Source: a virus. From it: a stretch of 38,616 nucleotides of DNA. Position 1 is the stretch's first letter; each line of letters starts with the position of its first letter. The notes under the pieces are model-generated. The model ran no database searches, was not told the origin of the DNA, and saw nothing but the letters and a program-made list of their open reading frames with translations. Positions 28,428 to 36,239 of the stretch are shown in pieces. Location of the stretch: positions 1-38,616 of IMG/VR virus record IMGVR_UViG_3300030060_003958, one strand, 5' to 3'. The translations under genes were made by a program, and so were the position numbers.

Positions 28428-29924
28428 GTGGCCCTAAAGTTAAAGAAACCCCTGAGAAGTACCAAAGTTTCCCGTAAAATCACCAATGCTGTACAGTCTA
28501 AGGTAGCCAAAAAGGGCGAAAAGAAGCTCACAAAGCGTACAATCGTGGAGAGAGCAGCCCAACTGGAGAACTTTCCAGAGCTATTCCTAGGGCTAAAGGC
28601 GTATGAGTGGCAGAAACGCGTTCTAAGCGATCTTAATTTCAAGGAGGCCCGTGTAGCCATGAAGGCAGCAAACGGCTCAGGAAAGACCTCTCTCGTCGCA
28701 GCAAGCGCGGTTCTGTGGCACATGATAAGATTCCCTCAGAGTTTGACCATTACGACGGCTGGGGTATGGCGTCAGGTGGAAGATCAGCTATGGCCTAACC
28801 TGCGTAAGTACATTGCGAACCTAGGGGATGGCTGGAGAGTGACCAGTAACGAGCTAGAGTTTAATAATGGCAGCAGGGCGATTGGGTTTAGTACGAATGA
28901 TGCGGGTAAGTTTGAGGGATGGCACAGGCAGGGGCCGACAGATAACCTGCTAATGATAGTTGATGAGGCTAAGACTGTGCCTGATTCCATATATGAAGCT
29001 ATCGCTCGTTGCCAGCCAAGCAGACTGTTAGTGATGTCAAGTCCCGGCGGGCCGCAGGGTGCGTTCTACAAAGCGTTCACGAAAGAGGCTAGTTTCTGGA
29101 AGACTCATAGTGTTACTGCATTTGACTGTCCACATATACCGCAGTCGTGGATTGATGAGCAGACGGAGAAGTGGGGTATAGAGCATCCGTTGATTCGGTC
29201 TATGATATACGGGGAGTTCATGGACTTGGGCTCTGAGAATCTGGTTATACCGTATAACACCCTACAGTTCTGTTATCAGAATCCCCCGCAGAAAAGGACA
29301 GGCCAGCGGGTAGCCTTCTGTGACTTCGCTGCTGGGGGTGACGAGAATGTGCTATGTATCCGTGAGGGTAATGAGATTCTACCGCTGAAATGCTGGAAGG
29401 AGCGTAACACTATGGACTCTGTGGGTAGGTTTATTGTGGAGTTTAAGAAGGCAGACCTAGACCCAAGCTGTATATACGCTGACGCTGGAGGTCTTGGCAT
29501 ACCTATGTGTGACGCTCTGGCTGAAGCTGGCTGGGCCGTTAATAGGGTAAACAATGGTTCTAAGGCTTATGACGATAGACACTATGGGAACCGAGGGGCT
29601 GAGATGTGGTATGAGTCAGCCCGTATAATTGAGAAGGCAGAGGCTATACTGCCAGAGGACGATTTACTTATTGAGCAACTTACCACCAGATTAGGTAAGA
29701 CGAACAGTAAGGGTAAGCTAATGCTGGAGAGTAAGGACGATATGAAATCCCGTGGCATCAACTCACCGGACAGAGGGGATGCGGTTGTGGGAGCCTTAAC
29801 CTGCGGGGGCATCAACAACCCAACTGTACAGCACGGGCGGCAAAATGTGTTTGATATGATCTGGCCTGACGAGGGGGATGGATACAGTGTCACTCACGGC
29901 GTAGGAGGAATGGATGCTGGATAA
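28428..29924 (+). CDS. terL: Terminase large subunit
   Basis: The 498-residue protein has a GTG start behind CGGAG. The ATPase domain has a Walker A loop AANGSGKTS (Lys86, Thr87) and Walker B LLMIVDEAK (Asp179, Glu180). After a linker comes the RNase H-fold nuclease: FCDFAAGGDENV (Asp299), IYADAGGLG (Asp352) and DRGDAVVGAL (Asp448/Asp451), supplying the metal-binding acids. The length is normal for the family. It pumps DNA into the prohead through the portal and cuts the concatemer. A Lys-rich N-terminus of about 40 residues precedes the ATPase domain. The next gene overlaps its stop by 1 nt. Confidence 0.92.
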   Translation: MALKLKKPLRSTKVSRKITNAVQSKVAKKGEKKLTKRTIVERAAQLENFPELFLGLKAYEWQKRVLSDLNFKEARVAMKAANGSGKTSLVAASAVLWHMIRFPQSLTITTAGVWRQVEDQLWPNLRKYIANLGDGWRVTSNELEFNNGSRAIGFSTNDAGKFEGWHRQGPTDNLLMIVDEAKTVPDSIYEAIARCQPSRLLVMSSPGGPQGAFYKAFTKEASFWKTHSVTAFDCPHIPQSWIDEQTEKWGIEHPLIRSMIYGEFMDLGSENLVIPYNTLQFCYQNPPQKRTGQRVAFCDFAAGGDENVLCIREGNEILPLKCWKERNTMDSVGRFIVEFKKADLDPSCIYADAGGLGIPMCDALAEAGWAVNRVNNGSKAYDDRHYGNRGAEMWYESARIIEKAEAILPEDDLLIEQLTTRLGKTNSKGKLMLESKDDMKSRGINSPDRGDAVVGALTCGGINNPTVQHGRQNVFDMIWPDEGDGYSVTHGVGGMDAG

Positions 29925-30202
29925 TGGGCGTAAGGACACATCAGTTTAGTACGGGTAAGTTTGACATACACATACAGGACATAGACGGGCTGTGCTGCGA
30001 TTCGGATAACCCGCCGAAGGAGAAGGAGAAGTCCATAACTATAAGCCCCAAACTCAAGGGGCGGTACAGGCTGGAGGTATTGATACATGAATGCCTACAC
30101 GCAGAGTACCCGTCTATAGATAAATGCACCGAGGAGGAATGGGTTGATACTGCTGCTGCTAACATTTCTAAGCTTCTCTGGAGACTAAACTATAGAGGAT
30201 AA
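29924..30202 (+). CDS. Small zinc metallopeptidase-like protein
   Basis: The 92-residue protein overlaps the terminase stop (TAATG). The helix LEVLIHECLHAEYPS contains a complete HExxH (His55-Glu56-x2-His59), the zinc and catalytic core of SprT/ImmA-type mini-peptidases. It is preceded by strands KFDIHIQDIDGL and KSITISPKL. A downstream Glu/Asp in EEEWVDTAAANI may be the third ligand. Similar small genes occur near terminases of marine phages. Substrates are unknown; prohead processing or a defence/anti-defence function are both possible. The stop is followed by the dispersed iteron element. Confidence 0.6.
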   Translation: MGVRTHQFSTGKFDIHIQDIDGLCCDSDNPPKEKEKSITISPKLKGRYRLEVLIHECLHAEYPSIDKCTEEEWVDTAAANISKLLWRLNYRG

Positions 30203-30207
30203 TATAA

Positions 30208-30280
30208 TCTAATTTACTCTAATCTATTCTATTATATTCTAGTGTGAGTATTTTGGAGAACCTCGGAGAAAGTGGAGAAA
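30208..30280. repeat. Dispersed element copy B: AT tract plus three GGAGA iterons
   Basis: This is a degenerate TCTAT/TCTAA tract with TATTC-like units, then the identical decamer TGTGAGTATT (30243-30252), then TGGAGA, CGGAGA and TGGAGA at 10- and 9-bp spacing (30254-30278). The order and orientation match copy A at 25341-25420. It lies in a 267-nt non-coding stretch (30203-30469) of the late block. Confidence 0.7.
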
Positions 30281-30345
30281 GGGTAAAATAGTTTTCTTAC
30301 AGACAGGGGTTTTCTCCGCACCGAAATATCCGATACATAAGAAAC

Positions 30346-30374
30346 TTGAATCTTTCCGTTTATGCTAATAGTAA
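30346..30374 (+). promoter_or_regulatory. Weak sigma-70-like promoter candidate
   Basis: TTGAAT (30346-30351), a 17-nt spacer and TAGTAA (30369-30374) lie in the gap between the metallopeptidase and the spanin-like genes. Both boxes are imperfect, so the call rests mainly on spacing and on lying in one of the few long gaps of the late block. Confidence 0.25.
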
Positions 30375-30469
30375 TTCCTACAGTGCGGTGCGTATGGTGT
30401 GCGGAGAGATTCCGTAACGGCTCGCACCTCTCTCTGGGAGCCCTTGAAACAAAGCACCGTACTCTAACG

Positions 30470-30631
30470 ATGGGATACATAGAAGGAATCTTAGGCATAG
30501 CTGGGGCTGGGTTATCAATCTGGCTATGGTGGCTTAATAACAGGGCAGCGACTAAAAAGGAAATAAAGGAACAGGATGCCGCTAAAGTGCACAAGCATAC
30601 TGCTGATTATATTGACGACCAGTTGCAGTAG
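30470..30631 (+). CDS. Small membrane protein, possible inner spanin
   Basis: I use the ATG at 30470; upstream codons of the frame look random. The 53-residue product has one N-terminal transmembrane segment (YIEGILGIAGAGLSIWLWWL) and a charged helical tail (NRAATKKEIKEQDAAKVHKH). The downstream lipoprotein-like gene overlaps its end by 56 nt in another frame, the arrangement of Rz/Rz1 spanin pairs. It is short for an inner spanin, which usually has a longer periplasmic coil, so it could instead be a holin-like peptide. Between terminase and portal is an unusual but known place for lysis genes. Confidence 0.4.
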   Translation: MGYIEGILGIAGAGLSIWLWWLNNRAATKKEIKEQDAAKVHKHTADYIDDQLQ

Positions 30632-30803
30632 CCTTAAACCGCTACCGACTACTAGGTTGCCAGAAGGCAATGTTAAGCGTCTAACAGAGATGCCTGAGTT
30701 TAATTCTATAAAGGAATCAGGGGATGATGTGAAGCGATGGGCCAGAGAGGCACTTCACTCAATAAACGATTTAGAGTACCAACTAAGGAAACAAGATGAT
30801 TGA
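30576..30803 (+). CDS. Lipoprotein, possible outer spanin
   Basis: The 75-residue protein has a good ribosome site (AGGAACAGG). The N-terminus MPLKCTSILLIILTTSCSSL is a short signal peptide ending in a lipobox-like LTTSC with Cys17 as acylation site, though the -3 residue is not ideal. The mature part begins with a Pro-containing linker (SLKPLPTTRLPEGN), typical of Rz1-type outer spanins, and ends in a charged helix (DVKRWAREALHSINDLEYQL). With the preceding membrane protein it would span the periplasm and fuse the two membranes at lysis, which implies a Gram-negative host. It overlaps the portal start by 8 nt. Confidence 0.5.
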   Translation: MPLKCTSILLIILTTSCSSLKPLPTTRLPEGNVKRLTEMPEFNSIKESGDDVKRWAREALHSINDLEYQLRKQDD

Positions 30804-32640
30804 TAGACAGGAACTAAGTGACTCCATCACCGTAGACATACAAGATCGCTCCCGCTGGGAGACACGACAAAAGCTGTGGTATGAGATGCGCCACAATGGT
30901 CTGCGCCGTAAGAACAAGCCTTGGCGTAACGCCAGTGACCTACACTTCCCCTTAGCCGACTCAGTTATCGAGAGGCTCAAGCCGTTCTACTATATGCAGG
31001 TTGTGGGTATGGATACGATTGCTTCGTTCGTTCCTATGCGCCAGCAGGACAACGGCATGACTGTAACAGCCGAGCGGTGGTTTGATTACCATACTAAAGA
31101 GAAAACCAATTTCCTAACTGAGTGCCTTACTTGGATTGACCACGGACTAATGAGTGGCCGTTCAGTTATCAAGGTTTACTGGGACTCAGATAAGAAGCAG
31201 GTAAGGTACGATGCGATTGACCCGATGATGCTCGTAGTACCAGACCGCACTAAGAATCTTCAAGACTCCGAGAGGGTGGTTCACATTATGCAGATGAGTG
31301 TTGAGGCTTTCGAGAACGACCCGAAATACTCAGGCGTGGATGTGGAGCTAATACAATCCAAGAGATATAAAGCTGGCAATAGCGCGGAGAAGGAGGTCAC
31401 GACCTATCGACGAGAAGGAATCAACTACTCCTCAGATATGAGCCGCATTATTCTCTGGGAGGTGTACCACAAGAGTGAGGGCAAGGTGATCGTAGAAACA
31501 TTCTGCCCTGAGATTCCTAATATGGATGTACGTCCATCTATGGAACTCGACTACAATCACGGAGAGTATCCGTTTGTAGACTTCAGTTATGAGATTAAAG
31601 ATAAGGGCTGGTTCTCTCCTCGCGGGGTATGCGAAATCATCGCCCCGTTTGAAGCATCTCTATGTAAGATGTGGAATGACAAACACGATGCGATGACGCT
31701 GTACAATCGTCCCATGTTCAAGTCGGACAGGGATGTACCCAACAGCAGCAACATACGTCTTTCCCCAGCCCAAATTCTACCAGTTGGATTAGCACCAGTG
31801 CAGATGGCCCAGCCTCCTATCAGTTTCGATCAGGAGATTGAGACTACTCGGTTCATTGCGGAGCAGCGAATCGGTATGCCTGACTTTGGTGTTAACTCGA
31901 TGAGCAGTAAAGGAGATCGACGAACTGCTACAGAGATCAATGCTATTAGCGGGCTTATGGCAGAGTCCAATGACTTACGGGCTCGCGTGTTCCGTCTGTC
32001 TCTTGGCTCTCTATACCGTCAGTCTTGGTCGCTATACTTACAGTACAAGAAGAAAGATTTAGAGTTCCGATACCGTGAAGATAACGGGCAACTGGAACCT
32101 GACGCATTCTTTGGTGAGTATGTGATAGAACCTAAAGGTGGGCCTGACAGCCAAAACCGAGCACTCAAACTACAGCAAGCTATGGGGCGCAAGCAGTTAT
32201 TCGCTGGCTCACCCTATATCAACCAAGCTGAGTTGGATCGCTCAATACTGGAACTGGATGATCCGTCTTTGGTTCGCAGGATGTACATTGATCCGCAGTT
32301 CAAGCAACAAACAGAATCTCTTGAGGAAGCTAACAACATCGGAATTATGGAGGTGGGTATGCCAGTTCCGGTGCGTGGTGACGAGGACTTTGAAGTTCGG
32401 ATCGCCACACTGGTAGGTTACTTAGACAATAAGATGGCTGATAATGATGCCATATCTCAAACAACCCAACAACTAGTCGTTCAAAGGATAAGCCAGCTAC
32501 TTGATGCATACGAGCAGGTTGATACCAATGCAGCAAGACAGCTACGAAAACAACTCGCTGAGTCTGCTGAATCATTGGCTATGGATCGTCAGGCTCAGGT
32601 AATGGGGGCTCCTGATGCCGAACAAATCCAACAACAGTAG
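30796..32640 (+). CDS. Portal protein
   Basis: The 614-residue protein lies after terminase and before scaffold and capsid genes. The N-terminal region (WETRQKLWYEMRHNGLRRKN, then WRNASDLHFPLADSVIERLK) and centre (YDAIDPMMLVVPD, then EIIAPFEASLCKMWNDKHDA, LSPAQILPVGLAPV, NSMSSKGDRRTATEINAI) match portal proteins of podoviruses with N4-gp56 capsids: wing and stem, followed by the conserved T-A-T/E-I helix. The length is typical. Portals are dodecameric rings at one capsid vertex that pass DNA and dock the terminase and then the adaptor. The Gln-rich C-terminus overlaps the HNH gene by 26 nt. Confidence 0.8.
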   Translation: MIDRQELSDSITVDIQDRSRWETRQKLWYEMRHNGLRRKNKPWRNASDLHFPLADSVIERLKPFYYMQVVGMDTIASFVPMRQQDNGMTVTAERWFDYHTKEKTNFLTECLTWIDHGLMSGRSVIKVYWDSDKKQVRYDAIDPMMLVVPDRTKNLQDSERVVHIMQMSVEAFENDPKYSGVDVELIQSKRYKAGNSAEKEVTTYRREGINYSSDMSRIILWEVYHKSEGKVIVETFCPEIPNMDVRPSMELDYNHGEYPFVDFSYEIKDKGWFSPRGVCEIIAPFEASLCKMWNDKHDAMTLYNRPMFKSDRDVPNSSNIRLSPAQILPVGLAPVQMAQPPISFDQEIETTRFIAEQRIGMPDFGVNSMSSKGDRRTATEINAISGLMAESNDLRARVFRLSLGSLYRQSWSLYLQYKKKDLEFRYREDNGQLEPDAFFGEYVIEPKGGPDSQNRALKLQQAMGRKQLFAGSPYINQAELDRSILELDDPSLVRRMYIDPQFKQQTESLEEANNIGIMEVGMPVPVRGDEDFEVRIATLVGYLDNKMADNDAISQTTQQLVVQRISQLLDAYEQVDTNAARQLRKQLAESAESLAMDRQAQVMGAPDAEQIQQQ

Positions 32641-33178
32641 AGAAGATAATTACCCTGAAACCAGAAAAGCTTACGCAAAGAAAAATAAGAAAAAGATAGC
32701 TGCGTGGTATAAGCAATATTACGAAGAGAATAAGGAAGAGCATAAGGAAAGAAGTAGAAAATATTACAAGCAAAACAGAAAAAAGATAAGGGAGCAGCAA
32801 AAGGGTTACAGGAGTAAGTATAAGGATATAATAAGCCAAAGAAGAAAAGAGGCTTTCCTTAGCAACCCTGCCCTAAGAATTATATCAAACCTTAGAAACA
32901 GAATAAATAGGGTAATAAAAGGTAAGAGCAAATTAGCAGAAAAGACACTAGGATGTAGCAGGGAACATTTTTTGAAGCACCTTGAAGTTCAGTTTAAGAG
33001 AGGGATGACTTGGAAGAACTATGGCACTCACTGGCACGTTGACCACCACATTCCAGTATGCGCTCACGATCAATCTAATAAAAAAGAGTTTGAAGCTTGT
33101 TGGCACTTCAGCAACCTAAAGCCAATGTGGAAACTAGATAACCTAAGAAAAGGAAGTAAGATATGTTTAGAAAGATAA
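32615..33178 (+). CDS. HNH homing endonuclease
   Basis: The 187-residue protein has a very Lys/Tyr/Glu-rich helical N-terminus (residues 1-75: KKNKKKIAAWYKQYYEENKE) like DNA-binding extensions of phage HNH enzymes. The catalytic module is C-terminal: LGCSREHFLKHLEVQFKRGM, WHVDHHIPVCA (Asp143-His144-His145), then HFSNLKPMWKLDN (Asn167, Asn176). All HNH core residues are present, so it may be active. It is wedged between portal and a small virion gene, overlapping both, which suggests a mobile free-standing homing endonuclease. Its AT-rich, AAA/AGA-heavy codons differ from the portal gene. Confidence 0.75.
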   Translation: MPNKSNNSREDNYPETRKAYAKKNKKKIAAWYKQYYEENKEEHKERSRKYYKQNRKKIREQQKGYRSKYKDIISQRRKEAFLSNPALRIISNLRNRINRVIKGKSKLAEKTLGCSREHFLKHLEVQFKRGMTWKNYGTHWHVDHHIPVCAHDQSNKKEFEACWHFSNLKPMWKLDNLRKGSKICLER

Positions 33179-33477
33179 GAGCGATGCTGTTATTCGCCAG
33201 AGAGGTACAATGGACACCAGAACCGGAGTGGAAAGAGGAAGATTCCGTCAAACTACTATTATTCCTAGAGAGCGAAACGGGGCAGAAGTTTTCCAAAACA
33301 CTTGCGAATATGGTGATAAGAAATCAGTCTTATTGCTTAGAGGATAAAAAAGACCTTGTTTTCAGCGCAGGGTTTGCTAATGGTTTTAAGGGTTGTGTGA
33401 GTGCCATAGAGTCACTTGCCAACAAAGAACTTTACGAGGACTTGGAAGAGGATGAGCCAAGCGACCTCGAAACGTAA
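33163..33477 (+). CDS. Small phage protein next to portal
   Basis: The 104-residue protein follows AAGGAAGTAAGAT. After a basic start comes WTPEPEWKEEDSVKLLLFLE, then SETGQKFSKTLANMVIRNQS, then GFANGFKGCVSAIESLANKE and an acidic end. The W-x(n)-ED-x3-L-x2-FL-x-S-x2-G-x2 pattern is, from memory, shared by small proteins near portal or capsid genes in many short-tailed phages, with no assigned function. It overlaps the HNH gene by 16 nt and the next small ORF by 26 nt. Confidence 0.5.
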   Translation: MFRKIRAMLLFAREVQWTPEPEWKEEDSVKLLLFLESETGQKFSKTLANMVIRNQSYCLEDKKDLVFSAGFANGFKGCVSAIESLANKELYEDLEEDEPSDLET

Positions 33478-33589
33478 AGACATCCTAAATACGCCGAAGC
33501 TGGTGTCGGGCCTAGGCGAAACTATAAGACACACCACAGGTAAGCAACGTGCGAGCTTATCTGAAAAAATGCACAAAGATAAAAAATGA
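33452..33589 (+). CDS. Small basic protein before the scaffold gene
   Basis: The 45-residue ORF bridges two coupled genes. Its ATG lies just behind GGAAGAGG, and its TGA overlaps the scaffold ATG (ATGA). The product is hydrophilic and basic (SQATSKRKDILNTPKLVSGL, then HTTGKQRASLSEKMHKDKK). It has no recognisable domain. Because it explains an otherwise 110-nt hole in a tightly packed operon and has start and stop coupling, I consider it real; it may be a capsid-assembly peptide. Confidence 0.5.
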   Translation: MSQATSKRKDILNTPKLVSGLGETIRHTTGKQRASLSEKMHKDKK

Positions 33590-34542
33590 GTGAAGAAACA
33601 GAGGGCGTAACATTGGAGCAGCTACAGCAAATGGCTGCGGAACAGGACAAGTTATCGGGTTATGATGAGGGGTCGCACCCTGCTGAAGTTCCCACTGCTG
33701 AGATCGAGCAGAGGCGAAACGAACAGAGTCAGCCCGAACCGGAAAAACCTAAAGCTGAAGCACCTGAGCCGAAGCCAGCGGAACCGGAGAAACCTGTCGA
33801 ATCTGAACCGCAGAAAGAAGCTGGGCCTCCAGAAGTGCCTGACAGTTCTTTGAAAAGTGAAGCAGATAGCAAGTCTACTAAGTCTGAAAAACGGCTTAAC
33901 GATTCTTGGCGCAAACTGAATGACGAAAAGTCTGAGCTTGCACGGCAAAGGCAGGAGCTTGAGGAAGTCAGGCAATCGCTTAATGACCGAGGTAAGCCAG
34001 AGGAATTTGTTGATTCGGACGGCAACTCTGCGGAGGACTATGAAGCAGCAGCCAGAAACTTTGAGCTTGAAGGTGAAATGCGTTTAGCTGAGAAAGCTAG
34101 AGAGCAAGCCGAAGAGGTCAGAGGTATGGCTCAGGAACATAAGGTTTCCAAGAATGAAGGTCAGTTCAAACAAGAATGGGCCGCTAATTTTGAGGAAGCC
34201 GCTAAATCCTACCCTGAATTAAGAGAAGGAGATTCCACATTCAGGAAGGCTGTTAACCAGATTCTCCAAGAGCGACCCGTCCTAGCAACTTATTCAGGCG
34301 GCATTATAGATGCGGCAGATATTGTTGCCAATATGCAGAAAGCAGAATCAGCTAACTCGCTTCAAGAACAGATCAACGCTCTCACTGAAGAGAATGCTGG
34401 TCTAAAATCTAAACTCTCCATTGGAGGCTCTGACCCGTCTGCACTAACTGGTGATCGTTCATTTAACGAACTAGCACCGGAGGAACAGTTCGCGGAACTA
34501 CAACGCCGCGCTGCGGAAGTAGATGCAGGAGGAGGCTACTAA
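33586..34542 (+). CDS. Scaffolding-like protein
   Basis: The 318-residue protein is acidic, with a disordered Pro/Glu/Lys N-terminus (EPEKPKAEAPEPKPAEPEKP) and long central helices (LNDEKSELARQRQELEEVRQ, RLAEKAREQAEEVRGMAQEH). A second coiled coil lies near residues 255-280 (LQEQINALTEENAGLKSKLS) and a tail EEQFAELQRRAAEVDAGGGY follows. Composition, coiled coils and position immediately before the major capsid gene are those of an internal scaffold, which guides prohead assembly and leaves before or during packaging. I see no protease domain. Confidence 0.7.
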   Translation: MSEETEGVTLEQLQQMAAEQDKLSGYDEGSHPAEVPTAEIEQRRNEQSQPEPEKPKAEAPEPKPAEPEKPVESEPQKEAGPPEVPDSSLKSEADSKSTKSEKRLNDSWRKLNDEKSELARQRQELEEVRQSLNDRGKPEEFVDSDGNSAEDYEAAARNFELEGEMRLAEKAREQAEEVRGMAQEHKVSKNEGQFKQEWAANFEEAAKSYPELREGDSTFRKAVNQILQERPVLATYSGGIIDAADIVANMQKAESANSLQEQINALTEENAGLKSKLSIGGSDPSALTGDRSFNELAPEEQFAELQRRAAEVDAGGGY

Positions 34543-34565
34543 TGGATTAACTTATTGCATAAATC

Positions 34566-35573
34566 ATGGCTCTACAAAGCACATCGAATCCGTCCACAAT
34601 GGCGGATCAATACCAAACGTACTTTAGCAAGCAACTGCTAGACTACGCCGTTCAGTCTTTACGCAAGGCTGAGTTCGCTCAAACCGCAGCACTCCCCAAG
34701 AACGCGGGGGCTCAATCCATTCGGTTCTTCCGTTTTGGCGAGCCTTCTACTGCTAGTGTGCAGGACTTGACTGAGGGAGATGCGATTGCAAAGTCAGCAT
34801 ACCGTGAGTTATCGCTCGGCTACGTCGATGCCACCTTGAACCAAATCGGTCAGGTGATCGGCGTGACTGACGTTCTCAACGCTACCTCGCTCCTGAACAT
34901 CATGCAGCAAGCTATTAAGACTAATGGCGAAGATGCTGCCCTCTACATGGATGACCTTATCCGTGACGAGTTGGTGAACAAGACCGACAGCGACGAGAGC
35001 GACAGCCGCACCAAGCGTTACTCTGGTGGTGATGCTACTGCTACTTGGGCTGAGTTAGCTGCCGACACGGTTGCCAATACTAAAATTGACGCAACTGACT
35101 TGTTGGACAGTGTGACTAACCTGAAGATCAACCGTGCTCCGCAGATTGGCGGTCAGTACGTTATGGTTGCTTCCCCGCAAGTGACCCGTGATCTGATGAA
35201 CAACACTGATTGGCTGGAAGCTCACAAGTACAGCGCAGTCCAAGGATTGTTCAAGGGTGAGGTCGGCTCCTTCCACGGAGTTAAAGTCATCGAAGATACC
35301 AACCCATTCATTGAGGATTCGAGTTCCGCCAAGGGTACTTACAGTGCCTCTGGTGACATCTTCACCTCCTTCGTGATGGGTGGTCAGGCGTTTGGTGTAC
35401 CTGCCTTATCCGGTGAGTCACCTAAGTCGCCTTCGATTGTCATTACTGACACTCCTGACAAGAGCGACCCACTCAACCAGACCACCACGATTGGCTGGAA
35501 AGCATACTACACCGCTAAGGTTCTTAATGAGAACTGGTTCGTGGTGTTGCGTTCTAAGAGCGCGTATGCCTAA
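34566..35573 (+). CDS. Major capsid protein, N4-gp56 family
   Basis: The 335-residue protein begins MALQSTSNPSTMADQYQTYF. The conserved order of the N4-gp56 family can be followed: FAQTAALPKNAGAQSIRFFR, LTEGDAIAKSAYRELSLGYV, LNQIGQVIGVTDVLN, YVMVASPQVTRDLMN, GEVGSFHGVKVIED, and the C-terminal QTTTIGWKAYYTAKVLNENW ending in an R-S-x-S-A-Y. This is an HK97-fold shell protein. No prodomain is visible, so assembly uses the separate scaffold upstream. The stop is followed by a strong GC-rich hairpin. Confidence 0.9.
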   Translation: MALQSTSNPSTMADQYQTYFSKQLLDYAVQSLRKAEFAQTAALPKNAGAQSIRFFRFGEPSTASVQDLTEGDAIAKSAYRELSLGYVDATLNQIGQVIGVTDVLNATSLLNIMQQAIKTNGEDAALYMDDLIRDELVNKTDSDESDSRTKRYSGGDATATWAELAADTVANTKIDATDLLDSVTNLKINRAPQIGGQYVMVASPQVTRDLMNNTDWLEAHKYSAVQGLFKGEVGSFHGVKVIEDTNPFIEDSSSAKGTYSASGDIFTSFVMGGQAFGVPALSGESPKSPSIVITDTPDKSDPLNQTTTIGWKAYYTAKVLNENWFVVLRSKSAYA

Positions 35574-35584
35574 ACAATAACAAT

Positions 35585-35620
35585 GGAGGGGGTGGGGAAG
35601 TAAAAAGCCCTGCTCCCTCC
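35585..35620 (+). terminator. Hairpin after the major capsid gene
   Basis: Thirteen pairs (35585-35597 with 35608-35620, including three G-U pairs in the plus-strand RNA) enclose a 10-nt loop. There is no clear U-run after it (GCTTTACAG), so it may reduce read-through or protect the 3' end of the capsid mRNA. It lies in the longest gap between capsid and fibre genes. Confidence 0.55.
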
Positions 35621-35640
35621 GCTTTACAGATTGGTGTAAG

Positions 35641-35895
35641 ATGCCGATATATGTTTATGAAAATGATAAGGGCGAGAGGATAGAAGAGATACGACTCGTC
35701 AAGGACAAAGACCGATGCCCTGATGGATACTCAAGAGTGAAGGAGCCACAGGCAATGTCTTTTACAGGAAACGCTTCCAACCCTACGAACATGAAAGATG
35801 GTGTTCTCAAGGGTTATTATGCTGAAGAATGCAAAGGCGGGAGATGGAAGTCCGACTATAGCAAGAAACAAATCAAAAAAGCGTGGAGTGACTAA
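35641..35895 (+). CDS. Small protein with FmdB-like N-terminal strand
   Basis: The 84-residue protein starts MPIYVYENDKGERIEEIRLV, which looks like the beta-hairpin of FmdB-type zinc ribbons (MP-x-Y-x-Y), but the paired cysteines are replaced by charged residues; only Cys26 and Cys64 remain. The remainder is hydrophilic (MSFTGNASNPTNMKDGVLKG, then GGRWKSDYSKKQIKKAWSD). Similar cysteine-less versions occur after capsid genes of marine phages. The function is unknown. The stop overlaps the next ATG by 1 nt. Confidence 0.5.
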   Translation: MPIYVYENDKGERIEEIRLVKDKDRCPDGYSRVKEPQAMSFTGNASNPTNMKDGVLKGYYAEECKGGRWKSDYSKKQIKKAWSD

Positions 35896-36239
35896 TGGCT
35901 AGAAAAGATATTGCCGATATAGGCGAGGTGGTAAGCAACACAACTTGGGATGATGAATTGCAGGTTAGTCTTAGCGGGTGTTCCCTGCTGGGGCTTTTCG
36001 GTTCTTGTAAGGCATCTTCCGATCAGTACGTTATGGTGTTCGATAGTGCCAGTGCTGTAAGTGACGGTACTGCTCCATCAATTCATCCTATCTATGTAAA
36101 GGGTGGGGATAACTTTTTCCTAGAGGTTCCTGTTAGGGGGCTTAGGTTTACTAACGGTGTGTATGTTGCGTTCTCCTCGACAAACACAACCTTAACCAAA
36201 TCTTCAGCAGACTGCTGGTTTACGGGGGCAATAGTATGA
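35895..36239 (+). CDS. Small beta-rich virion protein
   Basis: The 114-residue protein has a good ribosome site (GGAGTGACTA). It is a predicted beta sandwich: DELQVSLSGCSLLGLFGSCK, QYVMVFDSASAVSDGTAPSI, FFLEVPVRGLRFTNGVYVAF and SSTNTTLTKSSADCWFTG. The pattern (L)-R-F-x-NG-(V/I)-x-VA-x-SST is common in small phage structural proteins encoded between capsid and fibre genes. It may decorate the head or anchor fibres. The final TGA overlaps the next ATG by 4 nt. Confidence 0.5.
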   Translation: MARKDIADIGEVVSNTTWDDELQVSLSGCSLLGLFGSCKASSDQYVMVFDSASAVSDGTAPSIHPIYVKGGDNFFLEVPVRGLRFTNGVYVAFSSTNTTLTKSSADCWFTGAIV

